Positions 28,187-39,217 of a DNA stretch of 64,000 bases are shown here, piece after piece. Numbering within the stretch: the first letter of the stretch is position 1; the number at the start of each line of letters is the position of its first letter. The notes beneath the pieces are model-generated. The model was not told the origin of the DNA and did not search any database. It saw only the letters and a program-made list of their open reading frames with translations. Position numbers and translations under genes: made by a program. The stretch is taken from contig NZ_AFXQ01000004.1 in NCBI RefSeq assembly GCF_000224415.1, positions 62,001-126,000 on the forward strand, in the 5' to 3' direction. Origin of the DNA: Citricoccus sp. CH26A. Its GTDB lineage: Bacteria; Actinomycetota; Actinomycetes; Actinomycetales; Micrococcaceae.

Positions 28187-29152
28187 GTGTCCGTCCTGCT
28201 GCTCGCTGCGCTGGCCGTGGCCCTGGCCTGGCCGGTCCCGGTCCTGCTCGACCGCGCCCGCTGGGTCCGGCGCGCGCCGGGGACCGCCATGGTGTTGTGG
28301 CAGGCCGTGGCCCTGGCCGGCGGACTGTCCCTGATCGGCACGCCCCTGGCCTGGGGGCTGGGTCCCTTCGGTGACCACCTCGGTGAGTCCCTGCCTGCCT
28401 TCGTGGCCGCCCTGTCCGACGGGACCTGGGTCGACCGGCTCGCGGAGGACGTCTGGATGCCGGCCCGCATCGCGGCCGTGACCGGTGCCGTGCTGCTGGC
28501 GGGCCACCTCGTGCTGACCCTGGCGGTCACGACCTGGCGGACCGTCACGCAGCGGCGCCGCCACCGCCAGATGGTCGAACTGCTCGCCACGCCTCCCGCC
28601 GAACGCGCGGTGGAGCAGGCCCACACCCGAGTGCTCCCCCACGACGTCCCCCTGGCGTACTGCCTGCCCGGACTGAACGGATCGCTGACCGTGCTCTCCC
28701 AGGGGCTGATCGACCAGCTCTCCGAGCGCGAGGTGAACGCAGTCGTCGCCCATGAGCGGGCCCACCTGCGCCAACGCCACGACCTGTTGCGGCTCGCCTT
28801 CGAGTCCTGGCACCGCGCCGTGGCGTGGCTGCCGACCACGGCGACGGCCCGGCGCGCGGTGGCGCAGCTGACCGAGATGCTCGCCGACGACGCGGCACTG
28901 AGGTCCCATGACCGCACCGACCTGGTGCGCGCCATCGTCCTGACCGGGGAGGCGGAGGGCATCGCCCGCGGGACGGCCGGCACCGATGCCGGCCGGACGG
29001 TGCCGAACGTGCAGGAGGACGGCTCGGTGCCGCTGACCCTGCGGTTCTACCGCCTGCTCGCCCCCGTGCCGCCCCTGTCCGTGACGGTCCGGCTGGCCGT
29101 CATCGTCGCGGCCCTGGGACTGATGGCCCTTCCCGTGGTGCTGCTGGCGTAG
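28187..29152 (+). CDS. M56-family membrane metallopeptidase (BlaR1-like protease module)
   Basis: This 321-residue integral membrane zinc protease has the motif VVAHERAHLRQRHDLL (HExxH) at about residues 186-200. Membrane helices lie near residues 1-20, 40-60 and 100-125, and the last is at the C-terminus (LAVIVAALGLMALPVVLLA). In staphylococci, BlaR1/MecR1 proteases of this class act with BlaI/MecI repressors, and this gene directly follows the BlaI-type gene. Unlike BlaR1 it has no C-terminal penicillin-sensor domain, so what it senses is unknown. Possible cues, all unproven, are redox state, copper, haem or envelope stress. The start is GTG 28187. Confidence 0.88.
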   Translation: MSVLLLAALAVALAWPVPVLLDRARWVRRAPGTAMVLWQAVALAGGLSLIGTPLAWGLGPFGDHLGESLPAFVAALSDGTWVDRLAEDVWMPARIAAVTGAVLLAGHLVLTLAVTTWRTVTQRRRHRQMVELLATPPAERAVEQAHTRVLPHDVPLAYCLPGLNGSLTVLSQGLIDQLSEREVNAVVAHERAHLRQRHDLLRLAFESWHRAVAWLPTTATARRAVAQLTEMLADDAALRSHDRTDLVRAIVLTGEAEGIARGTAGTDAGRTVPNVQEDGSVPLTLRFYRLLAPVPPLSVTVRLAVIVAALGLMALPVVLLA

Positions 29153-29269
29153 AAACGGACGGCCTCTCCCGCCGCACCCCATCCCGTGGTTCGATAAGCT
29201 GGGACGTCGGCGGCCCTCGCCGCCGATGACCCAGCAGCCCACCGACCCCCCGAACGGACCAGGCCCATA

Positions 29270-30292
29270 GTGCAAGGCAACGCGATCTTCCGTCACTCCA
29301 ACGCTTCCCTCCTGTCCGTGACGGAAGTGCTGGCACCTGTCACGGTGACGAGCGATCAGATCGATGACGAGCTGGCCGGCGTGCTCAAGCGCCTGCGCCT
29401 GCCGCGCGGACTGCTGCAGCGGGTGGCCGGGGTGGAGGCCCGCCGCAACTGGGAACACCCGGGCCACTTCCAGGACGGCGCCGCCGAGGCCGGCAGGCGC
29501 GCCCTGGCCGCGGCCGGAGTGCGTCCGGACCAGGTGGGGCTGATGGTGAACACCTCGGTGACCCGGGAGACGCTCGAGCCCTCCGTGGCGGTGCGCATCC
29601 ACCACGAGATGGGCCTGCCGACCTCGGCCACCAACTTCGACATCACCAACGCGTGCCTGGGCTTCGTGAACGGCCTGGTGCTGGCCGCCTCCCTGATCGA
29701 CGCCGGTCAGATCGACTACGCCGTCGTCGTCGCCGGTGAGGACTCCGGCAAGGTCCAGCAGGCCACCCTGGAGAACCTCAAGGACGCTGCGGTGGACCGG
29801 GGCAGCTTCATGGAGCAATTCGCCTCGCTGACCCTGGGCTCCGGCGCCTCCGCCGCCGTCGTGGGCCGGACCGACCTGCACCCCGAGGGCCATCGCATCC
29901 TGCGCGGCATCACCCGCGCCGGCACCGATCACCACGACCTCTGCGTGGGGGACCACAAGGGGATGTTCACCGACTCGACCGCCCTGCTGCGGGACGGCCT
30001 CGAACTGGTCATGGACGCCTGGAACGAGGTCCCGGCCGACTGGGGCTGGTCGGACATGGACCGCTACGTCACCCACCAGGTCTCGCGCCTGCACACCGAC
30101 TCCATCACCGAGGCCGCCGGCCTGGACCCGGACCGGTTCCCGGTGACGTTCCCCGAGCTGGGCAACGTGGGCCCGGCCTCCCTGCCGATCACCCTCGCCC
30201 GCGAGGCCGGCTCCCTCTCCCCGGGGGACCGGGTGCTGTGCATGGGAGTGGGGTCCGGGCTCAACACGGCCATGCTGGAGATCAGCTGGTGA
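29270..30292 (+). CDS. oleA: OleA, thiolase-type acyl-CoA head-to-head condensing enzyme
   Basis: OleA joins two fatty acyl-CoAs through a Claisen condensation to a 2-alkyl-3-ketoacyl product, the first step of long-chain olefin synthesis. The 340-residue sequence is FabH-like with the catalytic triad visible: Cys129 (ITNACLGF), His269 (YVTHQVSRLH) and Asn299 (ELGNVGPASLP). The N-terminus MQGNAIFRHSNASLLSVTEV fits OleA better than FabH. The start is GTG 29270. The following gene begins on its stop codon (GTGA), so oleA, oleBC and oleD are translationally coupled. A TAAGCT box about 75 nt upstream is a possible -10. Confidence 0.93.
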   Translation: MQGNAIFRHSNASLLSVTEVLAPVTVTSDQIDDELAGVLKRLRLPRGLLQRVAGVEARRNWEHPGHFQDGAAEAGRRALAAAGVRPDQVGLMVNTSVTRETLEPSVAVRIHHEMGLPTSATNFDITNACLGFVNGLVLAASLIDAGQIDYAVVVAGEDSGKVQQATLENLKDAAVDRGSFMEQFASLTLGSGASAAVVGRTDLHPEGHRILRGITRAGTDHHDLCVGDHKGMFTDSTALLRDGLELVMDAWNEVPADWGWSDMDRYVTHQVSRLHTDSITEAAGLDPDRFPVTFPELGNVGPASLPITLAREAGSLSPGDRVLCMGVGSGLNTAMLEISW

Positions 30293-33066
30293 GGGTCCCC
30301 GCCTCCCCCGCCGCCCTGCCCGACACCCACGCCCCCGCGGTCCCCACCGGTCTTCCCGGATGGGACCCGGCCTGGAGCCGCTTGGTCACCGTGCGGACCT
30401 TCGACGGCGACCGGACCCTGCACGTCCTGGATACCGGTGACGTCCTCGCCGAGGCCGGGCTGGTGCCGGACGGGATCATCCTGGCGGTCCACGGCAATCC
30501 CACCTGGTCCTACCTGTGGCGTTCCCTGGCCGCGGCGACCCTCGACGCCGCCCGGTCCGGGGACGGACCGGTATGGCGCGTCGTGGCCCCGGACCAGCTG
30601 GACATGGGCTTCTCCGAGCGCCTCGCCCACGGCCGGCTCCCGCGGCCCTCCGCGGCCGGGACGGCGCCGCTCGGCGACGACGCCGGCTACCGGACCCTGG
30701 GCGGGCGGATCGCCGACCTCGACGCCCTCGTCACCACCCTCGGACTGGACGCCGCGGCCCGGTCCGGACAGTCGCTGCTCACCCTCGGCCACGACTGGGG
30801 CGGTGTGGTCTCCCTGGGCTGGGCGGGCCGCAACCAGGACCTGGTGGACGGTGCCATGACGCTGAACACCGCCGTGCACCGGGACCCCGCCGAACCCATC
30901 CCCGCTCCCCTGCGGGCGGCACTGGCCGGGCCCCTGCTGCCCGGGTCCACCGTGACCACCGACGCGTTCCTGAAGGTCACCACCTCCCTCGGGAACCCGC
31001 CCCTGGACTCCGGCGTCCGGGCCGCCTACCACCTGCCCTACCGTTCCGCCGACCGACGCGGCGGCATCGGCGGGTTCGTCGCGGACATCCCCGTGGGCCC
31101 CGCGCACGGTTCGCACGAGGAACTGCAGCGCGTCTCCCGCGACCTGGCCGCCTTCCAGAAACCGGCCCTCATCCTCTGGGGCCCGAAGGACCCGGTCTTC
31201 CTCGACCGTTACCTCGCCGACCTGCTCGAGCGGCTCCCGCAGGCCGACCTGCACCGCTTCGAGGCCGCCGGCCACCTGCTCGCCGAGGACGTCGACATCG
31301 CCGGTCCCATCCTGCGCTGGGCCCGGGGCGTGCTGGATCCCTCCGCCGCAGCGGCCCCGGTGGAGCAGGACCGGGACTACCGCCCATTGTGGTCCTTCCT
31401 CGACGCCTGGCGCGAGGAACCGGCCACGGCGCTGGTGGACATGGCCGGTGCCGCCCGGCCCCCCGTGAGCTGGAGCCGGCTGGCCGCCGTCGTCGACGCC
31501 ATGGCCGTGGGCCTCGTGCGCCTGGGCGTGAGGCCGGGAGACCGGGTCTCGATGATGGTCACCCCCGGTCTCGACCTCACCGCGGCGCTCTACGCGTGCC
31601 TGCGCATCGGTGCCGTCGTGGTCGTGGCCGACGCCGGCCTGGGCGTCCCGGGCATGACCCGCGCCGTCCGGGCGGCCCGGCCGGACTGGATCATCGGGAT
31701 GACGCCCGGGCTCACCGTGGCCCGGGCGCAGGGCTGGCCGGGTCGACGGATCTCGGTGTCGACCCTGCCCGCCCTGGTGGCCGCGGCGCTGGGCGTCGAG
31801 GACAGCCTGTACCGGCTGGCCGCCGCGCACGCTGGACGGCGCTACGCCGACGGTGACGCCGGGCCGGTCCACGAGCCTGCCGCGGACGACCCGGCCGCGG
31901 TCCTCTACACCTCCGGGTCCACGGGACCGGCCAAGGGCGTGGTGTACACCCACGGGCGGCTGTCCGCCCTGTCCGGACTGTTGCGCGACGTGTTCGACGT
32001 CCGCCCGGGCTCCAGCCTGCTGGCCGGGTTCGCGCCCTTCGCCCTGCTGGGACCGGCCATCGGGGCCACCTCCATCACCCCGGACATGTCGGTGACCCGG
32101 CCGGCCACGCTCACCGCCACGGCAGTGGCCGAGGCCGCGGCAGCCGGCCAGGCGACGATCCTGTTCGCCTCGCCGGCGGCCCTGCGCAACGTGGTCGCCA
32201 CGGCGGACCGGCTCAGCCCGGACCAGCGGTCGGTGCTGGGCCGTATCGACCTGGTGCTGTCCGCCGGCGCCCCGGTGCACCCGCGCCTGGTCGCGCAGGT
32301 CGCCCGGATCTTCCCGGCGGCCGAGATCCACTCGCCGTATGGCATGACCGAGGCCCTGCTGCTCACCGACATCGACCGGCCCACCATCGAGCAGCTGGCC
32401 GCTACGACCGGGGACGGAACGCAGGACGGCGTGTGCGTGGGCCGCCCGGTGGGTCCGGTGCGCATCGCCATCGCCCCGTTGAGGGACGACGGTTCCGCCG
32501 CGGACGACCTGGTCGAGGGGCCGGCCGCGGCCGGACGGATCGGTGAGGTCGTCGTCTCGGCACCGCACCAGAAGGCCGGCTATGACCGGTTGTGGCTCAC
32601 CGATGCCCTCAGCCGGCGGGACACCCGTGACGGCCTGCAGTGGCACCGCACCCAGGACGTGGGGCACCTCGACACCGAGGGGCGGCTCTGGATCGAGGGA
32701 CGGCTCCAGCACGTGGTCACCACGCCGGCCGGACCGGTGGCCCCCGGCGGGCCCGAGGCCCGGATCGACGCCCTCGATACCGTGCTCCGCTCCGCCGTCG
32801 TCGGCGTCGGCCCGCGCGGGACCCAGGCCGTGGTGGCCGTCGTGGAGGTCGCCGGGATCCCGGACAGGGGCCGGGTCCGGCCGGGACTGGCTCCCACGGC
32901 CCTGGCAGCGGCGGTGCGCGGGGCTGCCCTGCCCGTACCCGTGGCAGCCGTCCTGGTCACCGACCGCGTCCCCGTGGACATCCGTCACAACTCCAAGATC
33001 GACCGCAGCCGCCTGGCCCGCTGGGCGGAGGGCGTGCTGGCCGGCGGACGGGTCGGCACCCCGTGA
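30289..33066 (+). CDS. oleBC: OleBC fusion: beta-lactone decarboxylase + beta-lactone synthetase
   Basis: One 925-residue polypeptide combines two steps. OleB (about 1-350) is an alpha/beta hydrolase of the haloalkane-dehalogenase type with nucleophile Asp169 in LGHDWGGVVSLG and the oxyanion stretch HGNPTWSYLWR; it decarboxylates beta-lactones to cis-olefins. OleC (about 360-925) is an AMP-forming adenylate enzyme with P-loop LYTSGSTGPAKGVVYTHG and YGMTEALL; it makes the beta-lactone. M. luteus and other actinobacteria are known to carry this same fusion. The start is GTG 30289, overlapping the oleA stop. The stop overlaps the oleD start. In-frame codons upstream to 30238 lie in oleA and are rejected. 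Confidence 0.93.
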   Translation: MRVPASPAALPDTHAPAVPTGLPGWDPAWSRLVTVRTFDGDRTLHVLDTGDVLAEAGLVPDGIILAVHGNPTWSYLWRSLAAATLDAARSGDGPVWRVVAPDQLDMGFSERLAHGRLPRPSAAGTAPLGDDAGYRTLGGRIADLDALVTTLGLDAAARSGQSLLTLGHDWGGVVSLGWAGRNQDLVDGAMTLNTAVHRDPAEPIPAPLRAALAGPLLPGSTVTTDAFLKVTTSLGNPPLDSGVRAAYHLPYRSADRRGGIGGFVADIPVGPAHGSHEELQRVSRDLAAFQKPALILWGPKDPVFLDRYLADLLERLPQADLHRFEAAGHLLAEDVDIAGPILRWARGVLDPSAAAAPVEQDRDYRPLWSFLDAWREEPATALVDMAGAARPPVSWSRLAAVVDAMAVGLVRLGVRPGDRVSMMVTPGLDLTAALYACLRIGAVVVVADAGLGVPGMTRAVRAARPDWIIGMTPGLTVARAQGWPGRRISVSTLPALVAAALGVEDSLYRLAAAHAGRRYADGDAGPVHEPAADDPAAVLYTSGSTGPAKGVVYTHGRLSALSGLLRDVFDVRPGSSLLAGFAPFALLGPAIGATSITPDMSVTRPATLTATAVAEAAAAGQATILFASPAALRNVVATADRLSPDQRSVLGRIDLVLSAGAPVHPRLVAQVARIFPAAEIHSPYGMTEALLLTDIDRPTIEQLAATTGDGTQDGVCVGRPVGPVRIAIAPLRDDGSAADDLVEGPAAAGRIGEVVVSAPHQKAGYDRLWLTDALSRRDTRDGLQWHRTQDVGHLDTEGRLWIEGRLQHVVTTPAGPVAPGGPEARIDALDTVLRSAVVGVGPRGTQAVVAVVEVAGIPDRGRVRPGLAPTALAAAVRGAALPVPVAAVLVTDRVPVDIRHNSKIDRSRLARWAEGVLAGGRVGTP

Positions 33067-34049
33067 ACCGCCGCGTGCTGGTGACCGGGGCCTCCGGCCT
33101 GCTCGGCGCCGGGGTGGCCCGGCGGCTGGTGGCGGACGGGGACGACGTCGTGACCCTGCAGCGCCGCCCCTCCGGGGTGGCGGGCGCGCGTGACGTCGCC
33201 GGGTCGATCACCGACCCCGGGGCCGTCGCCGACGCCGTGGCCGGCCGGGACACCGTCGTCCACGTCGCCGCCAAGGTGTCGGTCTCCGGCCCCGCCGCCC
33301 AGTACGAGGCCGTCAACGTCGCCGGGACACGCACGGTGCTCGAGGCCGCCCGCGCCTGCGGCGTGGAGCGCGTCGTGCACATCTCCTCGCCCTCGGTCGC
33401 CCACGCGGGCACGTCCATCGTCGGGGAGGGTGCCGGCCCCGCCGACCCGGAGCACGCCCGGGGACACTACGCCCGGACCAAGGCCGCGGGCGAACTGCTG
33501 GCCCTGGCGGCCGACGCGCCGGACTTCCGCGTGCTCGTGCTGCGCCCGCACCTGATGTGGGGACCGGGCGACACCCAGCTGACCGAGCGGATCGTGCAAC
33601 GGTCCCGCGCCGGACGGATGCCGTTGCTGGGCCCCTCGGCCGCCCTGGTCGACACGCTGTACACGGACAACGCCGTAGACGCCGTGGTGGCCGCCGTGGA
33701 CGCGGTGGACCACGTCCACGGCGAACCGCTCGTGGTCACGAACGGCGAGCCGCGTCCCGTCGGCGAGCTGATCCGCGGAATGGCCGTCGCCGGGGGCGCC
33801 CCCGAGCCGCGGCTGCGCCTGCCCGCCGGCCTGGCGCGGGCGGCTGGATCCGTCATCGAACTGCTCTGGGACGCCGGTGGACTCGGCGCCGACGGCGACG
33901 AACCCCCACTGACCGCGTTCCTCGCCGAGCAGCTCTCCACCGCCCACTGGTTCGACCAGCGGCGCACCCGCCAGGCACTGGGCTGGGCGCCCGCCGTCTC
34001 CGTCGACGAGGGACTGCGCCGGCTGGCCGCACACTACCGGGCGGACTGA
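33063..34049 (+). CDS. oleD: OleD, NAD(P)H-dependent 2-alkyl-3-ketoalkanoate reductase
   Basis: OleD reduces the OleA product to the 3-hydroxy acid that OleC cyclises. The 328-residue extended SDR has the nucleotide loop VLVTGASGLLGAGVARRL at residues 5-22, the sequence HISSPSVAHAG with the active-site serine, and the YARTKAAGELL motif (Tyr and Lys of YxxxK) near residue 139. Family members are similar to 3-beta-hydroxysteroid dehydrogenases. The start is GTG 33063, overlapping the oleBC stop by 4 nt. The pathway order here is A-BC-D, with D last. It ends convergently with the methyltransferase gene; I see no strong terminator in 34050-34137. Confidence 0.93.
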   Translation: MNRRVLVTGASGLLGAGVARRLVADGDDVVTLQRRPSGVAGARDVAGSITDPGAVADAVAGRDTVVHVAAKVSVSGPAAQYEAVNVAGTRTVLEAARACGVERVVHISSPSVAHAGTSIVGEGAGPADPEHARGHYARTKAAGELLALAADAPDFRVLVLRPHLMWGPGDTQLTERIVQRSRAGRMPLLGPSAALVDTLYTDNAVDAVVAAVDAVDHVHGEPLVVTNGEPRPVGELIRGMAVAGGAPEPRLRLPAGLARAAGSVIELLWDAGGLGADGDEPPLTAFLAEQLSTAHWFDQRRTRQALGWAPAVSVDEGLRRLAAHYRAD

Positions 34050-34137
34050 ACCGGGCACGACGTGAGGATCCGCACCGGGTCAGAGGTGGCTGGTCGGAGC
34101 CGGCGGTGGGGAGCCGAGTGTCACGACCCCCTCCCGG

Positions 34138-34911
34138 TCAGCGCCGGACGGCGCTCAGGTGGCATTCCGGGTAGGGGTGGCCCTCGTCGGGGCAGACGAT
34201 GACCCGCCAGGTCTCGGCGAATCCGACCGCGTCGAGGGCCCTGGCCAGCGCCGAGGGGTTCCACCGCCAGGCCGGAGCCACCACGTGGTCGAACTCCTGG
34301 GCGTCCAGGTCCGGTTCGAGCAGGCACTGGAAGACCACCAGGACCCGGCACCCGGGCTCGGTGTTCGCGGACCAGGACGCCAGCACCGCGGGGATCTGCT
34401 CGGGCGGGACGTGGATCAGGCTGAAGCGCGCCACGATCCCGGCGATGGGCCCGGCCGCTCGCACCTGCGAGGACTCGGCCGGGAAGTGGGCGTCCCCCGG
34501 GATCCAGGTCCGGCTCGGATAGCGCTTGCGGGCGATCTCCAGCATCCGCTCGGACGGGTCCACGCCGATCGTCCGGAAGCCCCGGAAAGCCAGTTCCACC
34601 GTGACGTGTCCGGTGCCGCAGCCGAGGTCGAGGATGGTCCCGCCACGGGGCAGCGCATCGGCGAACGCATCCAGCGAGTGCCGGTCCAGGGGCCGCTCCC
34701 ACGGTCCCGGGAACCTCCGGTCGTAGAGTTCGGCCAGGGCGTCATAACCCGGCTGGCCCGTCGGGAGGTCACCGGCGTCCAGGCCCGATCCCGGAACGGC
34801 GCCGCCTCCCGCCGTCACACCGGCCGGCCGCTCCGGTTCCGGACCGGTGACCGGGCCCCAGTGGGTCACGTCCCCCGGCTCCATCCGCTGATCATCCCCC
34901 TCCTCGCTCAT
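34138..34911 (-). CDS. class I SAM-dependent methyltransferase
   Basis: This 257-residue protein has a Pro/Gly-rich N-terminal 50 residues, then a Rossmann methyltransferase fold: motif I ILDLGCGTGHVTVELAF near residue 94, motif II TIGVDPSERM, and SLIHVPPEQIPAVLASW. This last region matches small-molecule methyltransferases of the UbiE/Tam type, but the substrate is unknown. It starts at ATG 34911, 10 nt after the parE stop, with no ribosome site, so it is probably translated in a parE transcript. It converges with the ole operon. The link to either neighbour is not supported by function. Confidence 0.8.
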   Translation of the reverse strand: MSEEGDDQRMEPGDVTHWGPVTGPEPERPAGVTAGGGAVPGSGLDAGDLPTGQPGYDALAELYDRRFPGPWERPLDRHSLDAFADALPRGGTILDLGCGTGHVTVELAFRGFRTIGVDPSERMLEIARKRYPSRTWIPGDAHFPAESSQVRAAGPIAGIVARFSLIHVPPEQIPAVLASWSANTEPGCRVLVVFQCLLEPDLDAQEFDHVVAPAWRWNPSALARALDAVGFAETWRVIVCPDEGHPYPECHLSAVRR

Positions 34912-34921
34912 CAGACCATGA

Positions 34922-37042
<2,121 letters not shown>

Positions 37043-37149
37043 GGGTTTCCTTCACGGTCGATGATCGTCTTTCAGGGTATCGGCATGGCGCCCCGCAGCG
37101 TCGGAACCGGGCCGCGCAGGAACGGCGCTCGGTACGCAATCAGCGAAAC

Positions 37150-37168
37150 CGGGCCCGAATAGGGCCCG
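37150..37168. other. palindrome in the parE/DUF7455 intergenic region
   Basis: CGGGCCC-GAATA-GGGCCCG is a perfect 7-bp inverted repeat in the 237-nt divergent promoter region. It could be an operator for either gene; its role is unknown. Confidence 0.3.
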
Positions 37169-37279
37169 TCGACGAACAAAAACAGGGCAGAGGTGGTTCC
37201 ATAGGTGTACTCGATACCGAATCCCCTCGGTCCGCAGGACCGCACCAGGGGTGCAGGGGCAGCAGATGAGGAGGCCATC

Positions 37280-37507
37280 ATGACCACCACGACCGCTACG
37301 ACGATGGACCCGCCAGTGCTCACCGGCGCAGACCGTTGCGACCGTTGCGGAGCCCAGGCCTACGTCCGCGCAGTCCTGCAGAGCGGCGAACTGCTGTTCT
37401 GCGGCCACCACGCCCGTGCCGTGGAGGACACCCTCCGTCCCCAGACCACCCTCTGGCAGGACGAGACCAGCAAGCTCTTCGAGAAGGAGCCGGTGAGCGT
37501 GGACTGA
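37280..37507 (+). CDS. DUF7455 family small zinc-binding-like protein
   Basis: This 75-residue protein has CDRCGAQAYVR and ELLFCGHHARA, a CxxC...CxxH pattern that probably binds one zinc. It is the conserved DUF7455 family found between sigA and parE in actinobacteria. The start is ATG 37280 with GAGGAGG 5 nt upstream; the in-frame start at 37205 has no ribosome site and no family similarity. Function is unknown. A 22-bp hairpin terminator follows and separates it from the convergent sigA. Confidence 0.88.
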   Translation: MTTTTATTMDPPVLTGADRCDRCGAQAYVRAVLQSGELLFCGHHARAVEDTLRPQTTLWQDETSKLFEKEPVSVD

Positions 37508-37536
37508 TCCCGCGCCCCTCCCCCTCTCCCGGACCT

Positions 37537-37584
37537 GACAGCATGAGGGCCCGCCACCGGACGGTGGCGGGCCCTCATGCTGTC
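37537..37584. terminator. very strong bidirectional terminator between DUF7455 and sigA
   Basis: A perfect 22-bp stem (37537-37558 with 37563-37584) closes a GGAC tetraloop. The two arms are the longest uninterrupted inverted repeat I found in the window. It ends 26 nt before the sigA stop codon on the other strand. Confidence 0.9.
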
Positions 37585-37610
37585 CCCACCCTTCCGGACG
37601 GGGCCGCTGA

Positions 37611-38891
37611 TCAGTCCAGGTAGTCGCGCAGGACCTGGGACCGGGACGGGTGACGCAGCTTGGACATGGTCTTCGACTCGATCTGCCGGATCCGCTCGCG
37701 GGTCACCCCGTAGACCTTGCCGATCTCGTCCAGGGTCTTCGGCTGGCCGTCGGTGAGGCCGTACCGCATGGCCACCACGCCGGCCTCACGCTCCGCGAGG
37801 GTGTCGAGTACCGAGTGCAGCTGTTCCTGCAGCAGCGTGAAGCTCACGGCGTCGGCGGGCACGACCGCCTCGGAGTCCTCGATGAGGTCGCCGAACTCCG
37901 AGTCGCCGTCCTCACCGAGCGGGGTGTGCAGGGAGATGGGCTCGCGGCCGTACTTCTGGACCTCGACCACCTTCTCCGGGGTCATGTCCAGTTCCTTGGC
38001 CAGCTCCTCCGGAGTGGGCTCGCGGCCGAGGTCCTGGAGCATCTGGCGCTGGACGCGGGCCAGCTTGTTGATGACCTCCACCATGTGCACCGGGATGCGG
38101 ATGGTCCGGGCCTGGTCGGCCATGGCGCGGGTGATGGCCTGGCGGATCCACCAGGTGGCGTACGTGGAGAACTTGAAGCCCTTGGTGTAGTCGAACTTCT
38201 CCACCGCGCGGATCAGGCCGAGGTTGCCCTCCTGGATGAGGTCCAGGAAGAGCATGCCGCGTCCGGTGTAGCGCTTGGCGAGGGAGACGACGAGCCGCAG
38301 GTTCGCCTCCAGCAGGTGGTTCTTGGCACGACGGCCGTCGGCGATGACGAGTTCCATGTCACGGCGCAGGCGAGCGTCCTTGACCGGGTTCTCCTTCATC
38401 TTGTGCTCGGCGTAGAGCCCGGCCTCGATCCGCAGGGCGAGGTCGACCTCCTGCTCGGCGTTGAGCAGCGCCACCTTGCCGATCTGCTTGAGGTAGTCCT
38501 TGACCGGGTCAGCGGTGGCACCGGCCGAGACGACCTGCTGCACCGGGGAGTCGTCGTCCGAGTCGGACACCACGAAACCACCGGCGGTGGCCTCCTCCGC
38601 CTCCTCCTCGACAGCCTCCGGGGCGTCCTTCGGCTCCTCCTCCGGCTCGGCCTCGGGGGCGGGCGTGGCGGCCGAGGCCTTGGCGTTCGTCTTGGCGGCC
38701 GCCGACTTCGCGGCGCCCCGGGCTGCGCCCTTGGCCGCCGTGGACTTGGTGACGGTCGACTTGGTGGCCCGCGACGTGGCGGTGGACTTCCGAGTGGGCG
38801 TGCCGGCCAGCACCGCGCCCTGGTCCTCGGCGCCGGCGTCACCGACGGACGCGTTGGCCTGGGTCTCGGTCTTCTTGGAAGAAGTAGTCAC
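37611..38891 (-). CDS. sigA: principal RNA polymerase sigma factor SigA (RpoD/HrdB)
   Basis: This 426-residue housekeeping sigma-70 factor directs RNA polymerase to TTGnnn/TAnnnT promoters. The N-terminal 125 residues are Lys/Ala- then Glu-rich. Region 1.2 begins [11 protein letters not shown]. Region 2 is the classic [20 protein letters not shown] followed by [20 protein letters not shown] and [20 protein letters not shown]. Region 4 carries the helix-turn-helix [20 protein letters not shown]. The start is GTG 38891 with AAAGG 6 nt upstream. It ends in the strong terminator shared with DUF7455. The 326-nt upstream region suggests a long regulated leader. Confidence 0.96.
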   Translation of the reverse strand: MTTSSKKTETQANASVGDAGAEDQGAVLAGTPTRKSTATSRATKSTVTKSTAAKGAARGAAKSAAAKTNAKASAATPAPEAEPEEEPKDAPEAVEEEAEEATAGGFVVSDSDDDSPVQQVVSAGATADPVKDYLKQIGKVALLNAEQEVDLALRIEAGLYAEHKMKENPVKDARLRRDMELVIADGRRAKNHLLEANLRLVVSLAKRYTGRGMLFLDLIQEGNLGLIRAVEKFDYTKGFKFSTYATWWIRQAITRAMADQARTIRIPVHMVEVINKLARVQRQMLQDLGREPTPEELAKELDMTPEKVVEVQKYGREPISLHTPLGEDGDSEFGDLIEDSEAVVPADAVSFTLLQEQLHSVLDTLAEREAGVVAMRYGLTDGQPKTLDEIGKVYGVTRERIRQIESKTMSKLRHPSRSQVLRDYLD

Positions 38892-39217
38892 TCATTACCT
38901 TTCGTACGGGCGTCCCTGGGGGCCCCTGACGGTCAACACCACTATGACCCTGTCAAGTCCGCGTCGATGGAATCCGGACAGACCGGGACCTCGCGTCCCG
39001 GAGCCGGACCCGCGCGCAGAAGCAGGGTCGTGATGTGGTCAACGCCCTGCGGTCCGGTTTTGTTCCCGCCGCTCCCGGTTTTCCCGAACGGCTGCTGGGG
39101 CCGTGACGGTCTCCGGACAGGGAGGGGATGAAGCGCGCCGCAGGAGGCCCGACGATTATGCCATGCGCCGGCTCCCACCACGGATCCGCCGGCGGCGGCC
39201 CCGGTACGGGCCTTCGT
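38892..39217. promoter_or_regulatory. 326-nt region upstream of sigA, no gene seen
   Basis: Frames here do not resemble any protein. On the minus strand, CATAAT about 270 nt before sigA is a good -10, and TTGACA lies about 75 nt before sigA without a matching -10. I see no hairpin strong enough to call a terminator for the DUF4192 gene, which ends at 39218. Some upstream sigA promoter is certain biologically, but its position is not. Confidence 0.3.

Noticed and set aside
27629-29152. A beta-lactam resistance module
   Set aside because: BlaI and M56 genes are present but there is no beta-lactamase or penicillin-binding sensor domain nearby, and the operators face cydA.
25955-30094. A 1379-residue frame spanning cydA and beyond
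   Set aside because: Only the part from GTG 27568 is CydA; the upstream part runs antisense through blaI, the M56 gene and oleA.
30064-32988. A 974-residue minus-strand frame opposite oleBC
   Set aside because: It is antisense to the intact oleBC gene and has no conserved motif.
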